Numbered from the stretch's first letter, positions 22,516 through 40,147 are shown. The stretch: DNA of 64,000 nucleotides from Macrostomum hystrix (GCA_950097015.1 CATNEN010000007.1:8495001-8559000), one strand, 5' to 3'. The notes: generated by a model not told the origin, from the letters alone. Made by a program: numbers and translations.

Positions 22516-23411
22516 TACTTCAAGTATTACAATTCTAGAAAATTGTGATATTCATTTTGCTGATTCAATTTTAGTCCAACAGACTGTCGAGTCAAGAATT
22601 TAGACTGATCCGTGTTCAATCAAAAACACCATTCCTTCAACGATACCACTATAGTTGATCATGCTTATTGCCTTCTCGGAGTCAAATCAATTTCAAGCAT
22701 GTCTGTTTACTCTCTTCCCATCCCTAGAAAAATCTAGAAAGCATTCTCTATGGTGTTCCACTTGAAAGTGTTGCATGACAATCGACTCAAGAGCAATGGA
22801 AGAGCTCATGCTCAATATAACGGAGTTTTCTGAATCGGGTGAGACAGACCTGCTGGAGATTGCTAATTTGGAGAGGGCCTCCGTTTTAAAATCCACAGAG
22901 AAGCAGGTGGAAATCAATGCTGGAAGAAAAACGGGGTCAGCGTTTCATCGACATGAAAGCTCACACGAGCGTGACAGCTGAATTGATTCCAGGGGCTCAG
23001 CACTGGTAAATAGTAGTTTTTTCGCTTTCTGTAAACGACACGTTCTTTAAGAGATGCGTTGATCACATTTTACTATTTATACCCACCAAGAAAAGGTGAT
23101 AGAACAATATAACATTCATTCTATGCAACAAAGTTCTAATGCCAATTCATTTCGTCCGTTTCATCGCTGGGGCCATTGTAGTTTTTTGCATTTTCAACAC
23201 ATATTATACTTCAGTAGCACTGCCGATGACGAAATACGTTGAAATTAAAAGTTAGTTACGTCCACTACTTGAAGTAGGTTTCATGGTCATTACCGTTCAT
23301 GTTCTAACTGACCCAAACAGTTTACTTTTCAATTGAAGAGGCCTTTCCCTCTGCTGGCTACTGAGAAGCTGCTGTTTCGCTTCATCGAGCTTCCGTCTCA
23401 ATGCACCCACG
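22516..23411. other. Intergenic stretch
   Basis: A 68-codon open frame from ATG 22775 has no recognisable domain. Nothing else is visible. The DNA is AT-rich. Confidence 0.4.
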
Positions 23412-24218
23412 TCAAATGAAGCCGTAGGCGGTCACCTCGCAGATCGTCAGAATGTCAGTCAGCCGGCTGGTCAGTCGGAGCCTTCGGCCGCGACGGTTGC
23501 AGGTGAAGTTCCGCACAGAGAAGGCAGTCGCCGTGGTGAAGTCAACGCAGGTGACGCCGTCTACCTGGATGATGAAGTTGTTCAGCCGCTGCTGGCAGCA
23601 CTCAGCCCGGTTGTACAGCGTGACCTCGGTGATGAAGGCCTCGTCTTGTGTGACAGATTCCCACCACTGGTTCGAACCGCTGGCAGTGCTGAAGCAGCTC
23701 GTGTACACCTGGCTTGAGTTGCCGTCCATGGCCTTGCCGCAGAGGTTGCTGAGCGACCAGATGGTGCTCTGGCTGCAGCCGGACATGGACAGCGCTCCCT
23801 TGCCTGACAGAAGATTCAGTATGGAAGAGGTTTGAAAGATCAGAGCTCTGTGCTTTGCCAACTCGAATGTGTTCATTTTCATATTATGTAACCTAGCCCA
23901 TGCATCATCGGTCATCACTGGCGCCTGACCTGCGAATTCCAGCTTCCGGTGCGCTCGCTGAACCGGCCCAGTGATAGAGGTCGCGACCTCCTCGGGCAGC
24001 AGCAGGTGGCACTCGGAGCCCGTGAACCGAGCGCTGGCGCACCAGCCCCTGGCAGCGCACATGGACAGACAGTGCGCGAGACGGCGGCTGCTCAGCAACA
24101 GCTCAGAAGCCAGGTTTGCGGCTGGCAAGGTGGCCACCAGTTTGCTGCTTTGTCTCTTTGCTTCTGCCGTCAGTACCAGCAGAAGCAGGAGAGCCGCGGC
24201 TGACGTCTCAATTCGCAT
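23412..24218 (-). CDS. Secreted PAN-like plus F-type lectin (fucolectin) protein, 268 aa
   Basis: From the ATG at 24218: a signal peptide (TSAAALLLLLVLTAEA), then a PAN/apple-like Cys block (LAHCLSMCAARGWCASA, GSECHLL), then an F-type lectin-like domain (AMDGN, SCFSTA, QWWES, VTLYNRAECCQQRLNN, and C-terminal RLRLTSRL and ICEVTAYGF). Members of that family bind fucose or other glycans outside cells, often in defence or gamete recognition; the role here is inferred. The link region (23804-23929) is AT-rich and bounded by GT and AG in matching phase. At 126 nt it could be an in-frame intron, so the protein may be 42 residues shorter. The first part is duplicated at 26382-26708. Confidence 0.8.
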   Translation of the reverse strand: MRIETSAAALLLLLVLTAEAKRQSSKLVATLPAANLASELLLSSRRLAHCLSMCAARGWCASARFTGSECHLLLPEEVATSITGPVQRAHRKLEFAGQAPVMTDDAWARLHNMKMNTFELAKHRALIFQTSSILNLLSGKGALSMSGCSQSTIWSLSNLCGKAMDGNSSQVYTSCFSTASGSNQWWESVTQDEAFITEVTLYNRAECCQQRLNNFIIQVDGVTCVDFTTATAFSVRNFTCNRRGRRLRLTSRLTDILTICEVTAYGFI

Positions 24219-24283
24219 GAGTAAACAAATTCGGTGCAATATTTGAGCAATTTTTGATGTTGGAGCCTCGTGGAAGCTGTGCT

Positions 24284-24296
24284 GTCGGCTTTTATT
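24284..24296 (-). promoter_or_regulatory. Possible TATA-like box of the lectin gene
   Basis: On the minus strand, GAATAAAAGC lies about 66 nt before the lectin ATG, which suits a core promoter. It rests on motif and distance only. Confidence 0.3.
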
Positions 24297-24605
24297 CGGT
24301 TTCTGACGCCCGGTCGACCAATAGGCGGTCCACCAATCAGCTCTAGTTAAATATTACAAATTTGAACTCCATGACAAGGAATGGCTAGTTACTAATAAGT
24401 AGTCTGGTGCGCACGTGGTTCAGTTTGTCAAGCTTGTCTTTTTCTAAGCTTTTAACAGTGTAAACTCCAAGTAGTATTTTTCACTGCCAACGTTCGCAAC
24501 GATCTAGTTTGACAACGAGTTCGTTTTTGAGAAGCAAGCCTAGCAAAGATCTGGCTCAGGCTGTTGCCTCCGCTACAAGTTTGTCCTAAAAAATGCTTTG
24601 ATGTG

Positions 24606-25434
24606 CTGTCAGGGTGTGATGTCGGGGTGTATGATGTCAGGGTGTGATGTCAGGGTGTGTGGTGTCATTGTGTGTGGTGTCAGGGTGTGTGGTGTCAGGG
24701 TGTGTGGTGTCATGGTGTGTGGTGTCAGGGTGTGTGGTGTCATGGTGTGTGGTGTCATGGTGTGTGGTGTCATTGTGTGTGGTGTCATTGTGTGTGGTGT
24801 CAGGGTGTGTTGTGTCAGGGTGTGTGGTGTCAATGTGTGTGGTGTCAGTGTGTGTGATGTCAATGTGTGTGGTGTCAGTGTGTGTGATGTCAATGTGTGT
24901 GGTGTCAGGGTGTGTGGTGTCAGGGTGTGTGGTGTCAGGGTGTGTGGTGTCAGGGTGTGTGGTGTCAGGGTGTGTGGTGTCAGGGTGTGTGATGTGAGTG
25001 TGTGTGATGTCAATGTGTGTGGTGTCAGTGTGTGTGATGTCAATGTGTGTGGTGTCAGTGTGTGTGATGTCAATGTGTGTGGTGTCAGTGTGTGTGGTGT
25101 CAGGGTGTGTGGTGTCAGTGTGTGTGGTGTCAGGGTGTGTGGTGTCAGGGTGTGTGGTGTCAGGGTGTGTGGTGTCAGGGTGTGTGGTGTCAGGGTGTGT
25201 GGTGTCAATGTGTGTGGTGTCAATGTGTGTGGTGTCAGTGTGTGTGGTGTCAGTGTGTGTGGTGTCAGGCTGTGTGGTGTCAAGGTTTGTGGTGTCAATG
25301 TGTGTGATGTCAGGGTGTGTGGTGTCAATGTGTGTGATGTCAATGTGTGTGGTGTCAATGTGTGTGGTGTCAATGTATGTGGTGTCAGGCTGTGTGGTGT
25401 CAGTGTGTGTGATGTCAAGGTTTGTGGTGTCAGC
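24606..25434 (+). repeat. 15-bp minisatellite (gtgtgtggtgtcagg)
   Basis: About 55 units. Variants ggtgtc/gatgtc and agg/atg/atc alternate in higher-order blocks around 24840-25090. Because 15 is a multiple of three, several frames stay open on both strands (Cys-Gly-Val and Pro-His-Thr-Leu repeats). These are not genes. Confidence 0.96.
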
Positions 25435-25617
25435 TGAGTCACTACTTTACTCACATTCATCAGTTATAGTGAAGAAGTTAAAATGGCAATAGTTTAGTAC
25501 AGGGGTCAGCAATCGTATTACCTAGCGGGCGGGCCAAAGAGAGAACCTAAAAGACAACAGTGGGCCGCATTGACTGTACAAATATGAGAAAAGGGAAAGA
25601 TGAGAGAGAGAAGAGAT

Positions 25618-26220
25618 GACAAAGGGAGATGAGACTCAGGATAGATGAGACACGGGAGAGATGAGACAGGAGAGGGATGGGACACAGGATACATGAGACA
25701 CAGGATACATCAGACACAGGAGAGATGAGACACGGGATAGATGAGACACGGGAGTGATGAGACACGGGATAGATGAGACACGGGAGTGATGAGACACGGG
25801 AGTGATGAGACACGGAATAGATGAGACACGGAATAGATGAGACACGGAATAGATGAGACACGGAATAGATGAGACACGGAATAGATGAGACACGGAATAG
25901 ATGAGACACGGAATAGATGAGACACGGAATAGATGAGACACGGAATAGATGAGACACGGGATAGATGAGACGCGGAATAGATGAGACACTGAATAGATGA
26001 GACACGGAATAGATGAGACACGGGATAGATGAGACGCGGAATAGATGAGACACGGGATAGATGAGACGCGGAATAGATGAGACACGGGATAGATAAGACA
26101 CGGAATAGATGAGACACGGGATAGATAAGACACGGAATAGATGAGACACGGGATAGATGAGACACGGAATAGATGAGACACGGGATAGATGAGACACGGA
26201 ATAGATGAGACACGGGATAG
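25618..26220 (+). repeat. 16-bp minisatellite (gatgagacacggaata)
   Basis: About 38 units, with regular alternation of cggaata and cgggata in the right half. Its right end runs straight into a SINE B remnant. Confidence 0.95.
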
Positions 26221-26345
26221 ATTTAAAGTTATCTAATTGGACAACCAGCTGCACAGTCGCACTGCAGCTTATTGCGCAGAGAATCCAAAGGCTGCGTACG
26301 GCTGTTTAGTCTGAGGACAGGGAAGGCCGCCTGACCCACAGTAAT
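26221..26345 (-). repeat. SINE family B fragment
   Basis: cagctgcacagtcgcactgc, then aaggctgcgtacggctgttt and gaggacagggaaggccgcc, match the core of the full copy at 41939-42273. The tRNA-like head is missing. It lies between the 16-bp array and the lectin pseudogene. Confidence 0.65.
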
Positions 26346-26381
26346 TTCTAACTCAGCTGAAGTTGTTACAAATTTTTCAGC

Positions 26382-26708
26382 CTAGCCCACGCATCATCGG
26401 TCATCACTGGCGCCTGACCTGCGAATTCCAGTTTCCGGTCCGCTCGCTGAACCGGCCCAGTGACAGAGGTCGCGACCTCCTCGGGCAGCAGCAGGTGGCA
26501 CTCGGAGCCCGTGAACCGAGCTCTGGCGCACCAGCCCCTGGCAGCGCACATGGACAGACAGTGCGCGAGTCTGCGGCTACTCAGCAGCAGCTCAGAAGCC
26601 AGGTTTGCGGCTGGCAAGGTGGCCACCAGTTTGCTGCTTTGTCTCTTTGCCAAAGCAGATGCCATCAATAGCAGCAGCAGCAGCAAAAGCACTCATCTTG
26701 ATTTTCAT
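26382..26708 (-). pseudogene. Partial copy of the lectin gene (signal peptide and PAN-like part only)
   Basis: The copy matches 23891-24218 closely (KRQSSKLVATLPAANLAS, LAHCLSMCAARGWC). It stops after DDAWARLKN with TAA, exactly where the two sequences cease to match (plus cctagccca). It lacks the lectin domain. The upstream ATG at 26708 (MKIKMSAFAAAAA) is one frame off the conserved body, so the signal peptide is frameshifted. A downstream ATG would give a protein with no signal. The sequence is otherwise well conserved, so the duplication is recent. Confidence 0.8.
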
Positions 26709-26710
26709 TG

Positions 26711-27643
26711 AGCAGTTAGCTTAGACGCGAAGTGTGGACTTTTAGTCGCGAACCTGGTTTAAGAGGTCTCTGGATTAGCGCGCACAGCCAATCAGAACAA
26801 AGCCTGCAGTCTAATTCATTCCCCAGCTACAAATGACATCCAATAGAAGTTCCAATGGAAATCTCAAAGGTCGTGTCCATGGACACGGGGAACGATCATA
26901 TAGCCACACTGACAATTAGACGACCAACAGAAAATCGATATTAAATAATCAAGTAGCGAAAGCATTCAGTGCCACTGAAACCTGCCGTTGGTTTTGCCTT
27001 GAAGCATACGCGACTCGAAATTTCACTTTATTTCTTGGCTGGCTAAGAGTACTATTTGAATTTAACGAAAATAGCTAGACATGGGATAAAATGGGTTACA
27101 GAAGCAATGGCGGGCAGTGCGGGACCGGACCGGCGCTTATCTCAGTCCATTGCTGTGATCTCCAATCATTTGGCAGCGCGAATTCAAATGACACACACGA
27201 AAGAATGAATGAGGCGAGTGACAGACTGTGGGATAGCCAGCATGCGGAATAGTAACTGCTACCTGAACAATTTAACTTGGTACCAGCATCCTGTCTTTAT
27301 AGCTTCATCAACACCAGGTGAGTCGCATTTTCAAAATTTTAGTCTCCTAACTGAATCTCCTTGAATCTCAAATAATCCAGTAATTAAGTCCAAAATAATA
27401 CTCCGGTTTTGAATCCTAATCCCAAATCACAAATACTAAATTAATCTTCCCGATCCAAAATCCCAAAATTATTCCGAGGTAAACCAGTTCCCTAAGCCAC
27501 CCAGGCCCTGTTATCAAATAATGCTGGAGCTCAACGATTCGCTCTGCTCTCAAATACCGCCAACAGATTTCCAGACAAACGGAATCAGCCTTTGGAACCA
27601 AGTTAACCAGAGCGTTGCTAAATTGTGTCCAAGCATCGGCCCG
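26711..27643. other. Intergenic, including the likely 3' UTR of PEPCK
   Basis: No exon is seen. On the minus strand an AATAAA at about 27027-27032 is a candidate poly(A) signal for PEPCK, about 610 nt after its stop. Confidence 0.4.
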
Positions 27644-30574
27644 CTACTGCAGCCGCTGCAGCCGCTCGGCCAGCTGACGGAGCTCCTCGGCCACTGGAGG
27701 CGGCAGGTCACGGTTCAGCTGGCTGGTGAAGTAGGCCTCCAGCTCCTTGCACTCGTTCAGCCAGAAGTCGGTGGGCACCGAGAAGAGCGCGTCCAGGTTG
27801 ACCGGCTCCTCCAGGCCGTCCAGGTTCAGCGAGTCCGGCTTGGGCAGGCGGCCGATGGGCGAATCGACGGCGCAGTCCTCGTTGTCGACGCGGCGACAGA
27901 TCCAGTCGAGGACGCGGCAGTTCTCGCCGAAGCCGGGCCACAGGAAGCGGCCATCCTCGCCTTTGCGGAACCAGTTGACGTGGAAGACCTTGGGCAGCTG
28001 CAGGCCGGGCTTCTCCTCGAAGCTCAGCCAGTGGTCAATGTAGTCGGCGAAATTGTAGCCGAAGAATGGCCGCATGGCGAACGGGTCGTGCATGATGGCC
28101 TTGGTCTTGTGCTCTGCCGCAGCCGTGGCCTCCGAGCGCATCGCGGCGCCCAGGAAGACGCCGTGGCGCCAATTGTTGGCCTCGAACACCAGCGGCACAC
28201 CGGCTGGCCGGCGGCCGCCGAAGATAATGGCGCTGATGGGCACGCCGGCGGGACTCTCCCAGTCGGGATCCATGGAGGGGCATTGGGAGGCCGGAGCGCA
28301 GAAACGGGAGTTAGGATGTGCGGCCAGGATGCGGTTGTGTGGAGTCCACATCTCGCCCTTCCAGCTGGTCACGCCAACGGAGGTGTCCACCTGGTAGAGA
28401 GCGGCGGGGCAGATAGGTCGTACAACTATATATCAGATTCGATCCTACCAAAGCTAAGGAGGGTCTGCGGACAGTGTCCCGCGCGCTAAAATCTCACACT
28501 CGATAATTAGATGACGAAGAATTTAATAACTCAGATGTGGATTGAATTTTTACTCCCGCCATTTACCCAACAGTCAAAAAATGATTTTTTAGATTCCAAA
28601 CGATGTTTATAAAAGAATGCTGCTAATCTCAATTAAATAAAAAAGCACTCTTGATCTCAGATCCCAAAATAATCGACATCTGAATGATCTTAAGTTGCTA
28701 ATGAATCCTACGATCTCAAATCTAAAAAGAATCCTTTCCTGATCCCAAATCCAAACAGAATCCTTTCTTCATCCCAAATCTAAATAGAATCCTTTCCTGA
28801 TCCCAAATCCAAAAAGAATCCTTTCCTGATCCCAAATCCAAAAAGAATCCTGCTGATTTTACAAAACTTCAGCGACGCTAGCGCTCACCTCCTTCTCCAG
28901 GCCTTCCCAGAAGACGCCGCCATCGTCGGTCTCGGCCACGTTGGTGAAGATGGTGTTCCGCTGGATGGTCTTCATAGCGTTCGGGTTGGTGTGGCTGCAG
29001 GTGCCCGGAGCAACACCGAAGAATCCGGCCTCCGGGTTGATGGCCCGCAGGACGCCCTCTGAGTCGAACTTCATCCAGGCGATGTCGTCACCGACGCACT
29101 CGACCTGTCCGCGAGGAAAGTGGACAGGCGAGGTGTGAATCACCTAGCTGCTTGACTGGCTCATGGGCCCCTCTTAACTTGTCAATAGATTTGGAATACT
29201 GTACAGTGCTCGTAAAACGCAATCAATAAATTTTTTTTATTAGTTTTTGGGGATCCAAGATAACAATGGGAAATTGAAATAGGGCCTGTACGATCACAGA
29301 TAATGGAAAGGGGGTGAGTGGGATCGCATTTTAGGAGCATCTCAAGCATCAGTTTTATTATTTGTCACAAAAAATGTTTCAGTGCTTTTAGTGCATACAT
29401 CCAAATTATTTTTTTAATTCTGAACTAGCAAATATATTTGTACAATGCTACATATTTGGACACTGTAGAATTAAAAATTAATTAAAAAATTAAATTAATG
29501 CATTCTTTATTAAATGAGAACTTACCATTATGATTATATTTTATTTATGTAGGCTTATACTATGGCTTGTAGGCTAGATAAATATACATTTGCAAAACTG
29601 GCAACACTCACCTTATAGCCAGGCAGTGTGGGCTGAAGCATGGCCAGGTTTGTCTTGCCACAGGCAGAAGGAAAAGCAGCAGCTACATACTTCTTCTTGC
29701 CCTGGGGATTGGTGATGCCAAGGATAAGCATGTGCTCAGCTAGCCAGCCTTCCCTCTTGGCCAGGATGGAACCGAGGCGCAGGGCAAAGCATTTCTTGCC
29801 AAGAAGAGAGTTGCCTCCATAGCCGGAGCCAAAGCTGGCAATCTCATTGCGATCAGGGATGTGGGAGATGAGGATCTTGGATGGATTGCAGGGCCAGTTC
29901 TGAACCAGCGGCTTGTACACACCACCAGTGAATGGCAGGCCCACCGAGTGCAGGCACTTGACGAAGTTGTCGCCCTGAATGGCGTCCAGCGCATCCTTGC
30001 CCATGCGGGTCATAATGCGCATGGAGGCCACAACATAGGGCGAGTCTGTGACCTGAATGCCCACCTTGCTGATGGGGCCGCCTATTGGTCCCATGGAGAA
30101 TGGGATGATGTACATGGTGCGACCCTCCATGCAGCCGGGAAATCGATCTCGCAGCGCATTCTCCAACTCGGCTGGTGACAGCCAGTTGCCTAGTTGACCC
30201 TTCACGCCCTCTTTGGGCACTGGCACAGTTTCGCGCTTGTCGGAGGTGCTGATGACGGTTTTGCTCTCGACGCGGGCGACATCAGCGGGATCTGTGCGCA
30301 CCAGCCAGCAGTTGTCCATCTTGCGCAGCGGCTTGGCGATGCCAGCACGGCGCATGATCTCCAGGAAGCGCTTGTTCTCCTCTTCGGAGCCGTCGCAGAG
30401 GTACACGTCGTCCGGCTGGCAGATATTAGCTTTCTCTTTAACATAGTTGCGCGCAATGGTGGGCAAGCTGCTTAGAGTTGTCGGTATATCTGCCAGGCCT
30501 CGGCAGGGTGTCAGTTTTACTTGCAGGCTGGCGCCAAGCAGCCGACAGATTCCGGGTCGAAATATCCCAGACAT
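27644..30574 (-). CDS. PCK: Phosphoenolpyruvate carboxykinase (GTP), 3 exons, 641 aa
   Basis: Exons on the minus strand: 30574-29612, 29104-28889, 28390-27644. All introns are GT-AG in phase 0. The enzyme turns oxaloacetate plus GTP into phosphoenolpyruvate, CO2 and GDP, the committed step of gluconeogenesis. Seen: the substrate loop region ([15 protein letters not shown]), the P-loop with the reactive Cys ([12 protein letters not shown], Cys305), [11 protein letters not shown], the family block [33 protein letters not shown] and HVNWFRK...FLWPGFGEN. The 641 aa length and a basic, Arg/Leu-rich start ([18 protein letters not shown]) resemble the mitochondrial form; location is inferred. The match to GTP-type PEPCK runs over the whole length with no lesion. 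Confidence 0.97.
28725..28856 (-). repeat. 29-bp repeat in PEPCK intron 2
   Basis: Four to five copies of tcctttcctgatcccaaatc plus caaaaagaa. The block ends 36 nt from the exon 2 splice donor (minus strand, GT at 28888-28887). Confidence 0.85.
29105..29611. other. PEPCK intron 1
   Basis: 507 bp, AT-rich, GT-AG ends. It is the only placed intron over 300 bp with no visible tandem array. Confidence 0.6.
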
Positions 30575-31706
30575 GCTGACTTGCTTTCCGTAACTTCTAT
30601 CTGTGGTGGTTTAGACAGTGCGCAAGCGTTCTGCAGGCAGGCCTGGCCTTTTAATTTAAATTTCCGACTCCGCTCCTCAGCAGGGCATGGGGTGGGGCGG
30701 GGTTAGAAAACGTAAATGTACACAAACGAAGCCCTGCCCCTCCCGCCCTGTCTCCCCTTCTGTGTCCTTCGGGGTTTTGGTGAGGAGGAAGGATAAGCGC
30801 GCTAAAGTGTACATTCAAGATTTTAATCGGAACGTACATTTATCTTTATGGTGCGTCCAGCTGAGCGAAGTCAACACCTCACTTGTTTGGAATAATTCTG
30901 TGCAGTTTGAGGAGTGAGTGAGTGCACAACACACCCCCATAGCTTGAAGTTGAGGTAGTTGCTTGTTGGGGCCAAAATGTTGTTTTTCTCTTTATGCTTC
31001 CAGATAAGAAATAACGAAATGTATTGGCAACTCGGTTTTAGGCAGATCCAGCAGGGGGATTAGCCGGTCAAGGTCTTCGCTCCCCTCCCCATTTCTATTT
31101 CCACGACGGATTCTTATTCTTTATTACTTGTAAAATTCACGCTTTGTCAGAAATGTATCAGCCAACACACCGTAAACAGGAATGGTAGAAATACCCCTGC
31201 TTGTCGTTTGTCGCTTACACATTGGGGACAAGAAATGGCTAGAGAGTAGAACCTATTGGGCTCAATAAGATTACCCAATAGCTGTGCAAATCAATTTATC
31301 CATCCATACTTTCGTATTAAACACGAGTTTTATGCTTCAAAATATTACACTACTTCACTTTGAAAGTCTGCAAAACTACCAAATTCGAACTTTAGGTAAA
31401 AGTGCACAAAAGTGCCGGAATCTTTGAATTCCGGCTCTTTAGCAAGTCGCGGCCTTAGGATTGGGCCATTGGCCATAGACAGTTTTCTCGGCTACTTGAA
31501 GGCGCGCCATGGGACTCATAGACAATTTTGCTTCGCTAAGTAGTACAGTCGCCCGTGGTTTTTTCATCACTTCTTTCCCCGCAAGAATAAAGTAGCGGCT
31601 AGCTTTCGCTGTCAGCCAACTAAACTATAGCTACTACCCAGTCGGAGCTCGCTCGCGATTGCACTTAGCCAATCTAGTTCAAGCCATCAACTAAGCTAAG
31701 TCCGCC
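30575..31706. other. Divergent intergenic region between PEPCK and the 31707 gene
   Basis: The two genes face away from each other across 1.1 kb, so both promoters should be here. A TTAAAAGG run at about 30648-30660 (minus strand) is a weak TATA candidate for PEPCK. No other feature is clear. Confidence 0.4.
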
Positions 31707-32771
31707 ATGTTTCCCTGGGCTGCGCCAAAGGAGCCACCAGCTGAGTCTGTGCGCAACAACTGCCCCGCAGTCTGGGGCAACGGCCTCGACAATGGGGACA
31801 ACAGTATCACTATAGACGAGATTGAGGCGCGCTTCCGCAACAAGCAGGTTATCGTGCTCAGCCGCTTCAACGAGAAGGAGCGCCGCACCTACAGAAACCT
31901 GGCGATGAAGTCCAAGCGTGTTGTGGAGGTTCTCACTGGCGAGTACCTGGGCATTTCTCACGATGTAAGCTCTCTGAAATTGCCATGAACAATCAATATA
32001 ATTTATATCCGTAATCTGCAAAGCGGCCTGATAATTTCTCCCCTTCGATAATTTCATAATGATAATTTCTCCTCTTCGCCCAGATGTCCATCGAGAAGGA
32101 GAAGAACACTCCGTCTTGGATCGCCGTCGGTGCCTGCCGCTTCCGCGATGGCAAGAAAGGCTACGAATGGATGGACAGTGACCCTAACTTCATGGGCAAC
32201 GACCTGCTGAGCCACACCCACGAGGCCTGGCTGATCAAGCTGGACGAGGCCGAGGCGACTAAAGACGGTAGGCAGCCTTCATATTTCATATTTATATTTA
32301 ATTAATTAATTAACAGCATTCATATTTAATGGATGCTACTTTTATTAAGTAGTACAGTTAAAAACACAAAAACTGTTCACGAATGCCATCCGAACAGGCA
32401 ACAACATCTGGTTCCTCAACAACGTGTTCTGCAAGCGCGAGGACGTCCCATCTGCCATTGAGAAGCTGAACGGCCTCAAGCGGGGCATCCAGAAGTTCAG
32501 CGGTCGCGTGGTTGCCAACAACAATCTGGGCCTGCGCATCAAGGGAAACAGTACGGCTCCAGAGTACATCATCCTCATCCAGTTCCGCAGCTTCCAGTAC
32601 TACAGTGAGTGGATGAAATCCCAGGAGGGCTTCGAGTTTCTGGATGTCGTCAACCCACTGGGCGATCGCGAGTCGCTGCTATTCGCTCTCTGCCCCGATT
32701 TCCCGTCGCCCGCTGAGTGGAAAGCGAACGACGACCTAGCCGACTATATCAAGATGCACGGCCAGGACTGA
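31707..32771 (+). CDS. Unrecognised protein with two possible DUF1330-like domains, 3 exons, 271 aa
   Basis: Exons 31707-31964, 32084-32267 and 32398-32771 join in phase with GT-AG introns. The ATG has a good context (ccgccATGt). No signal peptide or membrane segment is seen. I do not know this protein. Two halves each look like beta-alpha-beta-beta-alpha-beta, the dimeric alpha/beta-barrel pattern of DUF1330-like proteins: residues about 45-145 (VIVLSRF..., WIAVGACRFRDGKKGYEWM, SHTHEAWLIKLD) and about 150-250 (WFLNNVFCKREDVPSAIEKL, YIILIQFRSFQYYSEWMKS, ESLLFALCPD). The fold is inference from hydrophobic pattern, and no catalytic residue can be named. The gene itself is well supported by splice phase and a downstream AATAAA. 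Confidence 0.8.
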
Positions 32772-33118
32772 AGCATGCAATGATGCAGTGCACACGGGGC
32801 ACTGCGTCAGTGGAAGATCCACCCTTCAAAAGTGATCGTTATAATGATTTTGTCCAGCAAAGCGTTCACTAAACTGCATTAGGAGGTACATTGCTTTGTT
32901 TAATTTTTAGTTAGCGTATAAAATGCGTACTTTTTTTACCTGTGATTGCAACCTTAGAAACAAAGCTGCTTTTCACTTTACATTACTTACGCGCACCCCC
33001 CGCTCTCATGCTTCAAACTCACTGCGCAGTGTGCAACTATAGAAAACAGTTCAGCCGAAGCTCAGCGTGGAATTCCTGCCGCCCCTTCGACAAAACCATA
33101 GCTTCCGTATTTTGTCTG

Positions 33119-33124
33119 AATAAA
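33119..33124 (+). terminator. Poly(A) signal AATAAA of the 31707 gene
   Basis: The canonical hexamer lies 348 nt after the stop codon. The position fits a normal 3' UTR; cleavage is inferred. Confidence 0.6.
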
Positions 33125-34330
33125 ATACTGATTTTTACACATTAGTGCATTTAAACTGTATCTGCTCCCTGAGCTGGTCTTATCACTCAGTTGTTTTGCT
33201 GACGTGGCAGCCAGATGACAATTAAGAAGCAAGAGTGAGATTTCGCTGAATATTTTTCAATAGGCAAAAATCATAACATTTTTTGTAAAGCCAGTGAGGT
33301 TTCTAAGATAGCAAAGGGCTTGAATACGCTCGAAGGTCAACAGCTTCTAAACAGGCAACATGAGTTCCCGTCCAGGCAGTTTTGTTTCTTGAGAAGCACT
33401 GATTTCTTACGTGTCTCCTCTTCATCTTGAGAATAAAGTCGTGTCAGTTCAGTGATGCCTCTGTAAGCATGTTGCATTAAAGCACATTGAAATGCATCAC
33501 GGATTTTTGCTGCATTCGTCGCAGAGTTGAGTACATTGGGTAATAAAAAAACACCAAGCTAGTCGGCCAGTGGCATAAATTATTAACTATGGCAGCCTCC
33601 ATAAAAGCTTCGGTTTACAAAAGAAGCTTTACAAAAGCTGTACAAAAGACTGCGCACGTACAGCTGTGTGTTTTATGCGTGAAACTAAGATTTCGAAAGC
33701 ATCTCTCGAAACTGCAATTAAATAATGTTAGAAAACATGGCATTAAGTACAAGCAAGCCACAATATCAATGATTTATTAAGCCAGCACTGGCTGTCGCTG
33801 CTACTGTACTGCAATTAGGTTATCAGCATTACAACATGATATATTAATAAGTTAAATTGCAGTTCACATACTCAGTCTCACTAGCTAGTTGCTAAGGGGA
33901 GCAAAACGATGAGGAAATAGGGACTCCGCCCAAATACGAGTACGAACGGGTGTGCTTTTTACACAAGAGCATGGCGGGCATGAGCTGTAAAAACATTGCT
34001 TCTAACAAAAATTCTAACCGGGAGCGTCTCAGTGAGCAGACAGTCGGGAAAGCATTGAGTAAGCGCAAATGAAGGTGGAAATTGTACTTAGCATGGCGAG
34101 ATTAATTACTCATAGAGCAGCTGCAAAGGGCAGAGAGAGTTGAGAGTTCAGCAGGTGCGCGCAGTATTATGTAATCTGGGCAAGCAACAATGCTCGCCAA
34201 TCTCCATGCTGTGAGAAACTCGCGAGGTCCAAAGAAGAACAGAGGTGATAGACAGAAGATTAACGAGCTGGCAGTAGCGAAACAATGCCGCAGCCTAGCA
34301 GGAAGAATTTGAGAATGTCTCAAGCTGCCT
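33125..34330. other. Intergenic between convergent genes
   Basis: Contains the expected 3' ends of the 31707 gene and of CtBP. A minus-strand AATAAA near 33773 could serve CtBP. I see no exon or known repeat. Confidence 0.4.

Positions 34331-40147
<5,817 letters not shown>

Noticed and set aside
22775..22981. Small 68-codon gene
   Set aside because: ATG and an open frame only. It has no domain, splice context or poly(A) signal, and such a length is common by chance.
24598..25460. Open frames of about 280 codons on both strands with Cys-Gly-Val and Pro-His-Thr-Leu repeats
   Set aside because: They arise because the 15-bp unit is a multiple of three and has no stop. No signal, splice or start context supports a gene, and opposite strands are open at once.
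25547..26254. Overlapping minus-strand frames of 167-235 codons (repeats of IPCLIYSVSHL type)
   Set aside because: All three frames are open across a 16-bp repeat, which is a repeat artefact rather than a protein.
27521..28489. A 322-codon plus-strand frame over PEPCK
   Set aside because: Antisense shadow of the well-supported PEPCK exon 3 in GC-rich sequence.
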